From Flavobacterium sp. ASV13 (GTDB lineage: Bacteria; Bacteroidota; Bacteroidia; Flavobacteriales; Flavobacteriaceae), in the NCBI RefSeq assembly GCF_000745775.1, contig NZ_KN050752.1:233074-297073 (forward strand): DNA of 64,000 nt. The letters are read 5' to 3'. The position numbers and the translations under genes were made by a program. The stretch's first letter is position 1, and every line of letters begins with the position of its first letter. This document shows, in pieces, positions 41,919-49,591 of this stretch. The notes beneath the pieces were generated by a model that was not told the DNA's origin, did no database searches, and saw only the letters and a program-made list of their open reading frames with translations.

Positions 41919-42923
41919 TTAAGGTACCTCAATCTCGTTAACGATTTTGTTGATAATGTCTACAGAAGTAATGTTTTCTGCTTCTGCTTCGTAAGTGATT
42001 CCAACTCTGTGACGTAAAACATCGTGAACAACTGCACGAACGTCTTCTGGAATTACATAACCACGACGTTTGATGAAAGCATAACATTTAGCAGCATTAG
42101 CCAAGTTGATACTTCCACGAGGAGAAGCTCCAAAACTGATAAGCGGTTTTAAATCGGCTAATTTGTATTTTTCTGGGTAACGTGTAGCAAAAATGATATC
42201 TAAGATATATTTCTCAATTTTTTCATCCATATAAACTTCACGAACAGCTTCTTGTGCACGTAAAATTTGTTCTACAGAAACCACTGGGTTTACTTTTTCG
42301 TAAGATCCTTTTAAGTTTTGGCGAATTACAAAACGCTCTTCGTCAATTTTTGGATAATCGATAACAGTTTTTAGCATGAAACGGTCAACCTGAGCTTCAG
42401 GAAGCTGGTATGTTCCTTCTTGTTCAACTGGGTTTTGAGTTGCTAATACTAAAAATGGACGATCTAATTTGAAAGTTGTATCACCAATTGTTACTTGTTT
42501 TTCCTGCATCGCCTCAAGAAGTGCAGATTGTACTTTTGCAGGAGCACGGTTGATCTCATCCGCAAGTACGAAATTAGCAAAGATCGGTCCTTTTTTAATA
42601 GAGAATTCGTTTGCTTTAATATTGTAAATCATCGTTCCGATAACATCGGCAGGCAATAAATCGGGCGTAAACTGGATACGGCTGAAAGAACCCTGAACCG
42701 CTTGAGATAGCGTGTTAATAGCTAAAGTCTTGGCCAAACCAGGAACTCCTTCAAGTAAAATGTGACCTTGTCCTAAAAGACCAATTAATAAACGTTCGAC
42801 CATGTGTTTCTGGCCCACAATAACTTTGTTCATTTCCATTGTAAGAAGGTCTATAAAAGCACTTTCTCTTTCAATTTTTTCATTGATCGCTCTAATGTCT
42901 AAAGTCGTTGTATTTTCTTCCAT
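41919..42923 (-). CDS. moxR: MoxR-family AAA+ ATPase
   Basis: From the preferred ATG (MEENTTTLDIRAINEK) the protein has 334 residues, the usual MoxR length. Walker A is LLEGVPGLAKTLA, Walker B is FVLADEINRAPAKVQSALLEAM, and sensor 1 is LVLATQNPVEQEGTYQLPEAQ with the following RF. A C-terminal lid domain completes it. MoxR ATPases act as chaperones for VWA-domain partners; here these are DUF58, BatA and BatB, encoded directly downstream. A GTG at 43043 would add 40 non-conserved residues and is rejected. Confidence 0.94.
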   Translation of the reverse strand: MEENTTTLDIRAINEKIERESAFIDLLTMEMNKVIVGQKHMVERLLIGLLGQGHILLEGVPGLAKTLAINTLSQAVQGSFSRIQFTPDLLPADVIGTMIYNIKANEFSIKKGPIFANFVLADEINRAPAKVQSALLEAMQEKQVTIGDTTFKLDRPFLVLATQNPVEQEGTYQLPEAQVDRFMLKTVIDYPKIDEERFVIRQNLKGSYEKVNPVVSVEQILRAQEAVREVYMDEKIEKYILDIIFATRYPEKYKLADLKPLISFGASPRGSINLANAAKCYAFIKRRGYVIPEDVRAVVHDVLRHRVGITYEAEAENITSVDIINKIVNEIEVP

Positions 42924-43147
42924 ATAAATGTTTTTAAAAGCTTTTTTAAACTCTTGATTTTTACGTCCGGTTTTTGAGAGTGCAAATTGAATATTTTTTG
43001 AGAAGTAAGATGTTAAAGAATGGTTAAAACTTCGACCAAACACCTAATTTTAAGGACGAATTGTGAATCTATTTTTATATTTTTAAGAACTTTGATGGAT
43101 ATGTTTTTAAAAAGCATATTTATTACCAAAAATAACGCAATATAACC

Positions 43148-44020
43148 ATGAGCAAAACAACATTATCGCCTATTATTTCAGGCACTATGAATTGGGGAAT
43201 CTGGGACAAAAACCTTTCGGCTAAAGAAATGGAAAACTTGATACAAATTAGTATCGAAAACAAAATTACCACTTTTGATCACGCCGATATTTATGGCGAC
43301 TATACCACCGAAGCTGAATTTGGAAAAGCATTTAAAGCAAGTAAAATTTCCCGCGAAAAAGTACAATTAATTACAAAATGCGGTATTCAGTTGGTGAATG
43401 AAAACCGCAACACAAAAATCAAACATTATGATTATTCTAAAGACTATATAATTTGGTCTGTAGAAGAATCACTGAAGAAACTCAAAACAGATTTTATCGA
43501 CGTTTTTTTATTGCACAGACCAAGTCCGCTGATGCAGGCTGATGAAATTGCTGAAGCAGTTGAAAAATTAAAATCGGAAGGAAAAATTATTGATTTCGGA
43601 CTTTCGAATTTTACAAGTTCTCAAACCGAATTAATTCGCCAGAAAACAGAAGTAAGTTTTAACCAAGTGCAATTTTCGGCAACGCATTTTGAAGCAATGA
43701 CCGACGGAAGTTTGGATTATATGCAAACGCATGGAATTCGTCCGTTGTCTTGGAATCCGCTTGGAACTGTTTTTAGAGAAGATACCAAAAAAACACGCCG
43801 ATTGAAAAAACTGTTTTCAGTGCTTTTGGAAAAATATCATTTAGGTGCAGATACACTTTTATTAGCTTGGATTTTAAAACATCCGGCAGGAGTTATTCCA
43901 ATTGCAGGAACTGTTAACGTTGCCAGAATTCAATCTTTATTAAAAGCGGTTGAATTGGATATGGACAAAGAAGACTGGTTCGCCATCTGGACAGAAAGTA
44001 TGGGCGACGATGTGCCTTAA
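43148..44020 (+). CDS. Aldo/keto reductase (YdhF-like)
   Basis: The 290-residue TIM-barrel oxidoreductase carries the AKR catalytic elements: TTFDHADIYGDY (Asp and Tyr), LITKCGIQL (Lys) and VFLLHRPSP (His). Further down are the NADPH-binding SWNPLGTVF and VIPIAGTVNVARI segments. YdhF-type AKRs reduce carbonyl compounds; the substrate is unknown. It is followed at ~130 bases by an SDR oxidoreductase gene on the same strand, with a long perfect inverted repeat in the spacer. Confidence 0.88.
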   Translation: MSKTTLSPIISGTMNWGIWDKNLSAKEMENLIQISIENKITTFDHADIYGDYTTEAEFGKAFKASKISREKVQLITKCGIQLVNENRNTKIKHYDYSKDYIIWSVEESLKKLKTDFIDVFLLHRPSPLMQADEIAEAVEKLKSEGKIIDFGLSNFTSSQTELIRQKTEVSFNQVQFSATHFEAMTDGSLDYMQTHGIRPLSWNPLGTVFREDTKKTRRLKKLFSVLLEKYHLGADTLLLAWILKHPAGVIPIAGTVNVARIQSLLKAVELDMDKEDWFAIWTESMGDDVP

Positions 44021-44060
44021 TTTTTAGTATTCAGCTAAAATGCCATTAAAAAAATATTGG

Positions 44061-44127
44061 CCACAGATTTTACAGATTAAACGGATTTGCACAGATATAA
44101 AATTATTGTAATCTGTAAAATCTGTGG
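44061..44127. repeat. 19-base perfect inverted repeat CCACAGATTTTACAGATTA
   Basis: The arms 44061-44079 and 44109-44127 are exact complements. The 29-base loop contains another diverged word (GGATTTGCACAGAT). It ends 20 bases before the SDR gene's ATG and could act as an attenuating hairpin. Confidence 0.75.
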
Positions 44128-44147
44128 TTAAAAAATAAAAAACAAGA

Positions 44148-44903
44148 ATGAAAAAAACAGCCCTAATTACTGGAGCAACAAGCGGAATTGGAAAAGCAAC
44201 CGCACAAATATTGGCAAAAAACAATTATAAAGTTATCCTTTGCGGAAGACGCAAGGACCGTTTAGAAGAATTGGAAAAAGAACTTTCGGCTTTTACAGAA
44301 GTACATTCTTTATCTTTTGATGTTCGGGATAAAGATGCCGTTTTCTTAGAAATTAATTCTTTGCCAGAAGATTTTTCAACAATTGATGTTTTAATCAATA
44401 ATGCTGGAAATGCACACGGTTTAGATCCGATTCAGAATGGAGATATTGATGATTGGGATGCCATGATTGATATTAATGTAAAAGGTCTTTTGTATGTTTC
44501 TAAAGCAATTATTCCACAGATGATTGAAAGAAAAGCGGGACATATTATCAATATCGGATCAATTGCAGGGAAAGAAGTTTATCCAAACGGGAACGTTTAT
44601 TGTGCTTCAAAACATGCTGTAGATGCCATCAACAACGGAATGCGAATGGATTTGAATCCGTACGGAATTAGAGTTGGTGCAATTCATCCAGGAATGGTAG
44701 AAACTGAATTTAGTGAAGTTCGTTTTAAAGGCGATGCCGACAGAGCGTCAAATGTGTATAAAGGTTTAGATGCGCTTCAGGCAGAAGATATTGCAGATAT
44801 TATTCATTTTGTAGTTTCAAGAAAGTATCATGTTAATATTGCAGATTTAATTGTTTTCCCTACGGCTCAAGCCTCAGCGACAATTGTCAAGAAAAATATT
44901 TGA
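44148..44903 (+). CDS. Short-chain dehydrogenase/reductase (YdfG-like)
   Basis: The 251-residue classical SDR opens with the cofactor motif TGATSGIGKA. RRKD after the second strand favours NADP(H). NNAGNAHG and the catalytic serine in NIGSIAGKEVYP follow, then YxxxK as YCASKHAVD and the PGMVETEFSEVRF loop. The EFSEVRFKGD segment is characteristic of YdfG-type 3-hydroxy-acid (serine/3-hydroxypropionate) dehydrogenases. It is followed closely by a GC-richer hairpin that probably terminates transcription. Confidence 0.9.
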   Translation: MKKTALITGATSGIGKATAQILAKNNYKVILCGRRKDRLEELEKELSAFTEVHSLSFDVRDKDAVFLEINSLPEDFSTIDVLINNAGNAHGLDPIQNGDIDDWDAMIDINVKGLLYVSKAIIPQMIERKAGHIINIGSIAGKEVYPNGNVYCASKHAVDAINNGMRMDLNPYGIRVGAIHPGMVETEFSEVRFKGDADRASNVYKGLDALQAEDIADIIHFVVSRKYHVNIADLIVFPTAQASATIVKKNI

Positions 44904-44921
44904 TAGAAAATTTTATTGTAG

Positions 44922-44941
44922 AGACGCACAGCAGTGCGTCT
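44922..44941 (+). terminator. AGACGCACAGCAGTGCGTCT hairpin terminator
   Basis: Perfect 8-base arms around AGCA are followed by a T-run, 18 bases after the SDR stop codon. The word GTAGAGACGCAC..GTGCGTC recurs as a damaged copy at 46229-46244, so this may be a dispersed repeat acting as a terminator. Confidence 0.65.
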
Positions 44942-45032
44942 TTTTTACGTTTTAAGGTTATGGATTGGAATTAAAATGATTACGAGTTTTTAATTAGTGT
45001 AAATTAGTGTAGCGACAGAAAAAAATTAGATC

Positions 45033-46178
45033 ATGATTAATAAGCGCCTTTTGATAAAGAATTTACTTGCTCACAATGACGAGAGTAGTTTTTATGATAA
45101 AAAAAGGCAGCTGAATTTGCATACGCGCGAAGGAAAAGGAAAGTTCCTGAAGCATATTTGCGCATTGTCAAATTCAAATCCAACGAATAACTCTTATATT
45201 GTTGTTGGTGTTGAAGATCAGGATAATGAAATTGTTGGCGACGATTTTTTCGATGACAGCCGAATTCAGAATCTGGTAAATGCTTTTTTGGAAAATCCAC
45301 CAAAAATTCAATATGAAAATGTACCGTTTCCAAATCTTCCCAAAGATAAAGTAATCGGATTGGTTACCATTAAGCCGAAAAGCAAAATCTCTTATTTTAA
45401 AAAAGGTATTCATACGATTCTTGCAAATAGCATTTTTGTTAGGCGCGGAAGTAATTCAATTCCTTTAGAAAATCATGAAGAAGTAGAGAAGAATTATCAA
45501 AATACCGAAACCGTAATTGGTATCGAAAATAATTCCCGAAACAGTATTCAGTATACACTTGACGGCGTTATTGATTTTATGAATTTCAGGCACAAAGATA
45601 TGTCGCCGAAATATCGTGTTTTTAAAGAATTATTTGTGATTTGCTGGGCAGGAGTTCCTAAAAAATCCCGTGATAAAACCTTTCTTTCCCGTGTTGATAT
45701 TGAGTTAATCAACGAGCAAATTAAACTTTTTTACTCGGCTCAGGATGTTGTAACGATAATTTTTGACGATGATAGTTTTACGATTACAGAGTATGTTCCG
45801 CTTGGATTAAATGACAAAACAAGTTACTATCCGCTAGAAGAACAAACCATTCGTTTTTTTGATAATGGTTATTATAAAATCGATCGAAAAATACTTTTTC
45901 ATCCTCCCGAATTCAATCGCAAAATGCTTTATCATATTTACAATTCAAATATGGCATTGCTTCAAAAATTGCAAAAAGGAATAGTTTTGTCTGAACGAGA
46001 ATTGATCGATCTGGAAAATCTTCCTTCTACTTTTATGATTTGTTATCTGAATGGTTTTGATGAAGCCAAACAAAAACTGATCGATTCAAAATTACTTTTA
46101 AAACCTTTTCCGCAAGTCTATTTGTCTTTTAAAGAAGCGCTCCGAATTCTGCGAAAAATGAAATATGATGTTCAGTAA
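45033..46178 (+). CDS. Schlafen AlbA_2 domain protein
   Basis: The 381-residue protein has an N-terminal AlbA_2/Schlafen-type domain (about 18-150). EGKGKFLKHICALSNSN matches the family's 'K.I.AfaNt.GG' helix. NSYIVVGVEDQDNEIVGDD and TILANSIFVRRGSNSIPL are the other conserved strands. The ~230-residue C-terminal part is not recognised. Such proteins are often labelled ATP-binding or putative DNA-binding and occur in defence and regulatory contexts. It is a lone gene here, preceded by a terminator and followed by repeat debris. Function unknown. Confidence 0.75.
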   Translation: MINKRLLIKNLLAHNDESSFYDKKRQLNLHTREGKGKFLKHICALSNSNPTNNSYIVVGVEDQDNEIVGDDFFDDSRIQNLVNAFLENPPKIQYENVPFPNLPKDKVIGLVTIKPKSKISYFKKGIHTILANSIFVRRGSNSIPLENHEEVEKNYQNTETVIGIENNSRNSIQYTLDGVIDFMNFRHKDMSPKYRVFKELFVICWAGVPKKSRDKTFLSRVDIELINEQIKLFYSAQDVVTIIFDDDSFTITEYVPLGLNDKTSYYPLEEQTIRFFDNGYYKIDRKILFHPPEFNRKMLYHIYNSNMALLQKLQKGIVLSERELIDLENLPSTFMICYLNGFDEAKQKLIDSKLLLKPFPQVYLSFKEALRILRKMKYDVQ

Positions 46179-46183
46179 AAAAA

Positions 46184-46310
46184 AGGCACAAAGGTACAAA
46201 GTAACAGAGGTGCAAAGGTTTTCTATAGAGACGCACTGCAGTGCAATAAACTTTTAAATTTGAGTAAAAAAACTTAGAATCTTAGCAACTTAGAACCTTA
46301 GAATCTTTTT
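46184..46310. repeat. Composite of three intergenic word-repeat families
   Basis: The region downstream of the AlbA_2 gene strings together CAAAGGTACAAAG-type words (46185-46219), a truncated AGACGCACTGCAGTGC element (46229-46244) and CTTAGAATCTTAG-type words (46272-46306). The last family is shared with 1818-2000. Confidence 0.6.
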
Positions 46311-47052
46311 AATGATATTTCAAATATTGGTTTATTTCATCATACGGAAATAAGATTTCTTTTGGGCCATCAGCATAAGAAGCGGCTTCATAGGAGTTGT
46401 AGTATAACAGAAGGCCTTCTTCAGTATAAAAAATATTTTGTGGCAATTGAAATTTGTCGTTTTCAAACATTAAACCTGTTGCATTGATATTTGCTTTAGC
46501 AGGAATTTTATATTTCTCTCTGAATTTTTTTTCGGCGAAAGCCTTAAATGCTTTTTCTTTTTTGAATAATTGATCGTTAAAAATTGTTTTTCCGGTTTTT
46601 GGATCAAATAATAACGATTTAAAGCCTTGATAACCATGTGCGCCGCCGGTAAAAGTGTAGTGGTCAATTTTAATGTTTAAAATTTCTTCAGAATGAAATT
46701 CGACATTTCCTATAATTTTTCCTTCCCAACCAAAAGTCTCAGTTGGAAATTTTTTATGCATTTCTTCATAAGAAGAAATAAATGATTCTGTGAGGATATT
46801 GTAATTGGTTGCTTTTGCAGGATTTTCGTCAAAATAAACAATCTCTTTTATGACTTTGAAAACTTTTTTATTGATACTGTCTGCAGTAATTTTTACATTT
46901 TTTGCAATTGGAACTTCAATAGTGATTACAGGACAATCGCTTTTGCAGGGAATAGTAGATTTTTTTTCAAACGTCTCATTTTCAAATGAAAGCTCTTTGT
47001 TACAACTTGTGAATATCAAAAACAAAAAGACTAAAGAAGTATAATGTTTCAT
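46309..47052 (-). CDS. DUF3298-domain lipoprotein
   Basis: The 247-residue protein has a lipoprotein signal ending at the cysteine of LIFTSC. The mature part resembles DUF4163/DUF3298 (RsiV-like) proteins. The N-terminal half contains CPVITIEVPIAKN. The DUF3298 half contains YTFTGGAHGYQGFKSLLFDPKTGKTI and a terminal LLLYYNSYEAASYADGPKEILFPY. Some members bind lysozyme (RsiV); here only envelope location is supported. It is an isolated gene on the minus strand. Confidence 0.82.
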   Translation of the reverse strand: MKHYTSLVFLFLIFTSCNKELSFENETFEKKSTIPCKSDCPVITIEVPIAKNVKITADSINKKVFKVIKEIVYFDENPAKATNYNILTESFISSYEEMHKKFPTETFGWEGKIIGNVEFHSEEILNIKIDHYTFTGGAHGYQGFKSLLFDPKTGKTIFNDQLFKKEKAFKAFAEKKFREKYKIPAKANINATGLMFENDKFQLPQNIFYTEEGLLLYYNSYEAASYADGPKEILFPYDEINQYLKYH

Positions 47053-47212
47053 ATATGTGAAAGTTATTTGTTAGCAGACATAAAAGGTAGTACTTTTTTT
47101 GGAAATGAAATTTTAATTTCGCAAAAGTCTGACAGACAGTAGTTTTATGTCGAAAAGTGTTAATTATATACAAAGGTAAGAACTTGTTTCAGGATTAGAA
47201 TAAATTAAACGG

Positions 47213-47220
47213 TAAATTTG
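47213..47220 (+). promoter_or_regulatory. -7 box of the cystathionine gamma-synthase-type gene
   Basis: TAAATTTG is a perfect TAnnTTTG match 33 bases before the preferred ATG. Its last three bases form an in-frame TTG that could be mistaken for a start codon. Confidence 0.55.
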
Positions 47221-47253
47221 TACAGCATTTATAGAATTAAAATTTGTAACTAT

Positions 47254-48396
47254 ATGAAATTCAATACTAAAGTAATACATGGTGGTCAACATCATGATCC
47301 AAGTACAGGTGCAGTAATGCCTCCGGTATATCAAACTTCAACTTTTATTCAGACTAGTCCAGGAAAACCTTTGGCGGATTATGAATATAGCCGAGCTTCA
47401 AATCCAACTCGTACAGCTTTAGAAAACGCTTTGGCAAGTATTGAGAATGGAACTCGCGGACTTGCTTTTTCGTCTGGTTTAGCAGCAACAGACTGTATTT
47501 TAAGATCATTTAAAGCTGGTGATGAAATCATTGCAATGGATGATTTATATGGTGGAACATACCGAATGTTTTCTAGAATTTATAAAGATTCTGGAATTAA
47601 ATTCCACTTTGTTGACATGACCGATTTGGAGAAATTGAAATCGCTGATTAATGAAAACACAAAACTGATTTGGGTTGAAACGCCAACAAATCCGTTAATG
47701 AAATTGGCAGATATCGAAGAAGTTGCCAAAATCACAAAAGCGCATAAAATTTTATTTGCAGTAGATAATACTTTTGCAACACCTTATTTGCAAAAGCCAC
47801 TAGATTTGGGAGCTGACATTGTGATGCACTCAGCGACAAAATATTTAGGTGGACATTCTGATGTTATTGCCGGAGCTTTAATTGTAAAAGATGAAGCTTT
47901 AGGAGATCAATTGCATTTTCAACAATTTGCAACTGGTGCAACGTTAGGGCCAATGGATAGTTTTTTAGTTTTAAGAGGAATTAAAACACTTTCGTTAAGA
48001 GTTCAAAGACATTGTGAAAATGGAGAAAAAGTAGTAGAATTTTTGAGTAATCATCCTAAAATTAAAACGGTTTATTATCCAGGATTAAAAAATCATCCTT
48101 TTCACGAAATTGCTAAAAAGCAAATGAAAGCTTTTGGCGGAATGGTTTCGTTTACTTTTGTTTCAGGTAAAAAAGAAGATTCGATTGCATTTTTAGAGAA
48201 ACTAAAGGTATTTACTTTGGCAGAATCTTTAGGCGGAGTAGAATCTTTGGCAAATCATCCGGCTTTAATGACGCATGCATCGATTCCTGCAGATAAAAGA
48301 GCTGAGGTTGGTATAACTGATGATTTAGTTAGATTAAGCGTTGGTATTGAAGATGCAGAAGATTTAATCGCCGATTTAGAGCAGGCTTTATCATAA
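47254..48396 (+). CDS. metB: Cystathionine gamma-synthase/lyase-type PLP enzyme
   Basis: The trans-sulfuration-family enzyme has 380 residues from MKFNTKVIHGG. Landmarks are PPVYQTSTF, the DYEYSRASNPTR cofactor-binding loop, FSSGLAATDCIL, WVETPTNPLMKLADI, and the PLP lysine in VMHSATKYLGGHSDVIAG. The C-terminal ESLGGVESLANHPALMTHASIP is also conserved. The sequence cannot decide between gamma-synthase and gamma-lyase activity. A TTG start at 47218 is rejected because it is part of the -7 box. A terminator follows directly. Confidence 0.9.
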   Translation: MKFNTKVIHGGQHHDPSTGAVMPPVYQTSTFIQTSPGKPLADYEYSRASNPTRTALENALASIENGTRGLAFSSGLAATDCILRSFKAGDEIIAMDDLYGGTYRMFSRIYKDSGIKFHFVDMTDLEKLKSLINENTKLIWVETPTNPLMKLADIEEVAKITKAHKILFAVDNTFATPYLQKPLDLGADIVMHSATKYLGGHSDVIAGALIVKDEALGDQLHFQQFATGATLGPMDSFLVLRGIKTLSLRVQRHCENGEKVVEFLSNHPKIKTVYYPGLKNHPFHEIAKKQMKAFGGMVSFTFVSGKKEDSIAFLEKLKVFTLAESLGGVESLANHPALMTHASIPADKRAEVGITDDLVRLSVGIEDAEDLIADLEQALS

Positions 48397-48409
48397 AAGA
48401 ATAGCAATA

Positions 48410-48456
48410 AAAAATCCCAAATTCCAATTTTGATTATTTTGGAATTTGGGATTTTT
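48410..48456. terminator. Bidirectional terminator with AAATCCCAAATTCCAA arms
   Basis: The arms (18 bases, perfect) lie between convergent genes. The stem is almost the same as the one at 33598-33641. Confidence 0.8.
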
Positions 48457-48473
48457 TCTATTTTGGGATTTCT

Positions 48474-49265
48474 CTAGAATTCTAAATAATAGATGTATCC
48501 AAAGTTAAACCATACTTGCCAGTCGTTTGACTTGTTTTCTTTATAAATGTCTTTGTTAGGATTTAGACCATCAATCCAGTCATTACTGTACATCTTAAAA
48601 CGAGTTTCAAACATTAAATCATCCATTTTTGTTAGTTTGTAATGAACTCCAATTCCTCCGGTTGCGGCTAAAACAATTCCGGTTTCAGTAGAAAACCCGT
48701 GTGCTCTTCCGTCTGATGGAGTTAAATATTTTCCTATCGTTACATTTGGAAGTGTCAGGTCTCCTAAATTAGAGCCTACTTTCGCAGAATAATAATCTAC
48801 CTGAAATCCAAGACTCAAATACGGACTGAAGCTACCAACTGTGTTTTCGAAGTCATGTATTTTAATAAAAGAAAATTCTAATTGAGATCCAATCCCTACC
48901 GTAGTTGAACTTGCCTTCATGTTTTTAAGCATGTTGACAAATACCGTTTCTGGCTTTTTGTCAACCCATCTTCCAAAATGTTTAAGTTCAGTATGGCTAA
49001 ATGAAAGTTCGGATCTTACTTTAAAGTGTTCAGTAAAAAAACTTTCATGGTTATTGGCGGCTGAAAAGTTGATGAAATGCATAACTCCAATCCCAAATCC
49101 GGTGTTTCCGACGTTAGTGTCAAAGTTGTTTCTCTGACCAAAATCAGATTGCAGTGTTACAGGTCCTGCGAATATTCCTATTTCTTGAGCGAGATCAGAT
49201 TGGGCGTTTACTGCAGTACTGATACCAAGAATGGTAAATAGCGTGATAATTACGGGTTTGAGCAT
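48474..49265 (-). CDS. Outer-membrane beta-barrel protein (THC0290_0291-like)
   Basis: From MLKPVIITLFTILGISTAVNA, a clean signal peptide, the mature protein is ~243 residues. It has alternating hydrophobic strands and ends WQVWFNFGYIYYLEF, typical of an 8-12 strand outer-membrane barrel. Similar Flavobacterial proteins carry the THC0290_0291 family name, without assigned function. The upstream in-frame ATG at 49292 would prefix nine residues before the signal peptide and is not favoured. It converges with the metB-type gene across the terminator. Confidence 0.75.
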   Translation of the reverse strand: MLKPVIITLFTILGISTAVNAQSDLAQEIGIFAGPVTLQSDFGQRNNFDTNVGNTGFGIGVMHFINFSAANNHESFFTEHFKVRSELSFSHTELKHFGRWVDKKPETVFVNMLKNMKASSTTVGIGSQLEFSFIKIHDFENTVGSFSPYLSLGFQVDYYSAKVGSNLGDLTLPNVTIGKYLTPSDGRAHGFSTETGIVLAATGGIGVHYKLTKMDDLMFETRFKMYSNDWIDGLNPNKDIYKENKSNDWQVWFNFGYIYYLEF

Positions 49266-49492
49266 AGTATTTGGGCTTTCAAATCTTGGCAAATATATAA
49301 AAAAGGTTGTCTAATCAAAATAATAAATTCTTGTATTAAAAATTTAGTAACAAAACACTTAATTTTCTGACTTTAAGTGCAATGATTTGATGTAAAATCA
49401 GAGGTGTAAAATTGTATTTTAATTTTTGTTTAGAAATTACACAATTCTTCTCTAAAAACGAAAAAAAATAACAATTCATGATTGTTTTGCCT

Positions 49493-49500
49493 TATCTTTG
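49493..49500 (+). promoter_or_regulatory. -7 box of gdhA
   Basis: TATCTTTG is a perfect TAnnTTTG match. It lies 91 bases before the gdhA ATG. The palindrome at 49507-49522 begins right at the expected transcription start. Confidence 0.55.
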
Positions 49501-49506
49501 CATGTT

Positions 49507-49522
49507 GTTACGAAAACGTTTT
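49507..49522. promoter_or_regulatory. Palindromic word GTTACGAAAACGTTTT at the gdhA promoter
   Basis: This copy is identical over 16 bases to 19416-19431 upstream of pgi. Here the palindrome extends to GAAAACGTTTTC. It sits at the probable transcription start, a position typical of a repressor operator. Confidence 0.4.
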
Positions 49523-49591
49523 CTTTAAGGCGTTTTTCTTATTATAATTGATTTTAAGCTAAAAACTATTATTTGAATAATTTATTTAAAA

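Noticed and set aside
42924-43043. GTG start for moxR giving 40 extra residues
   Set aside because: MoxR proteins begin close to the MEENTTTLDI-type ATG; the extension is basic, unstructured and unlike the family.
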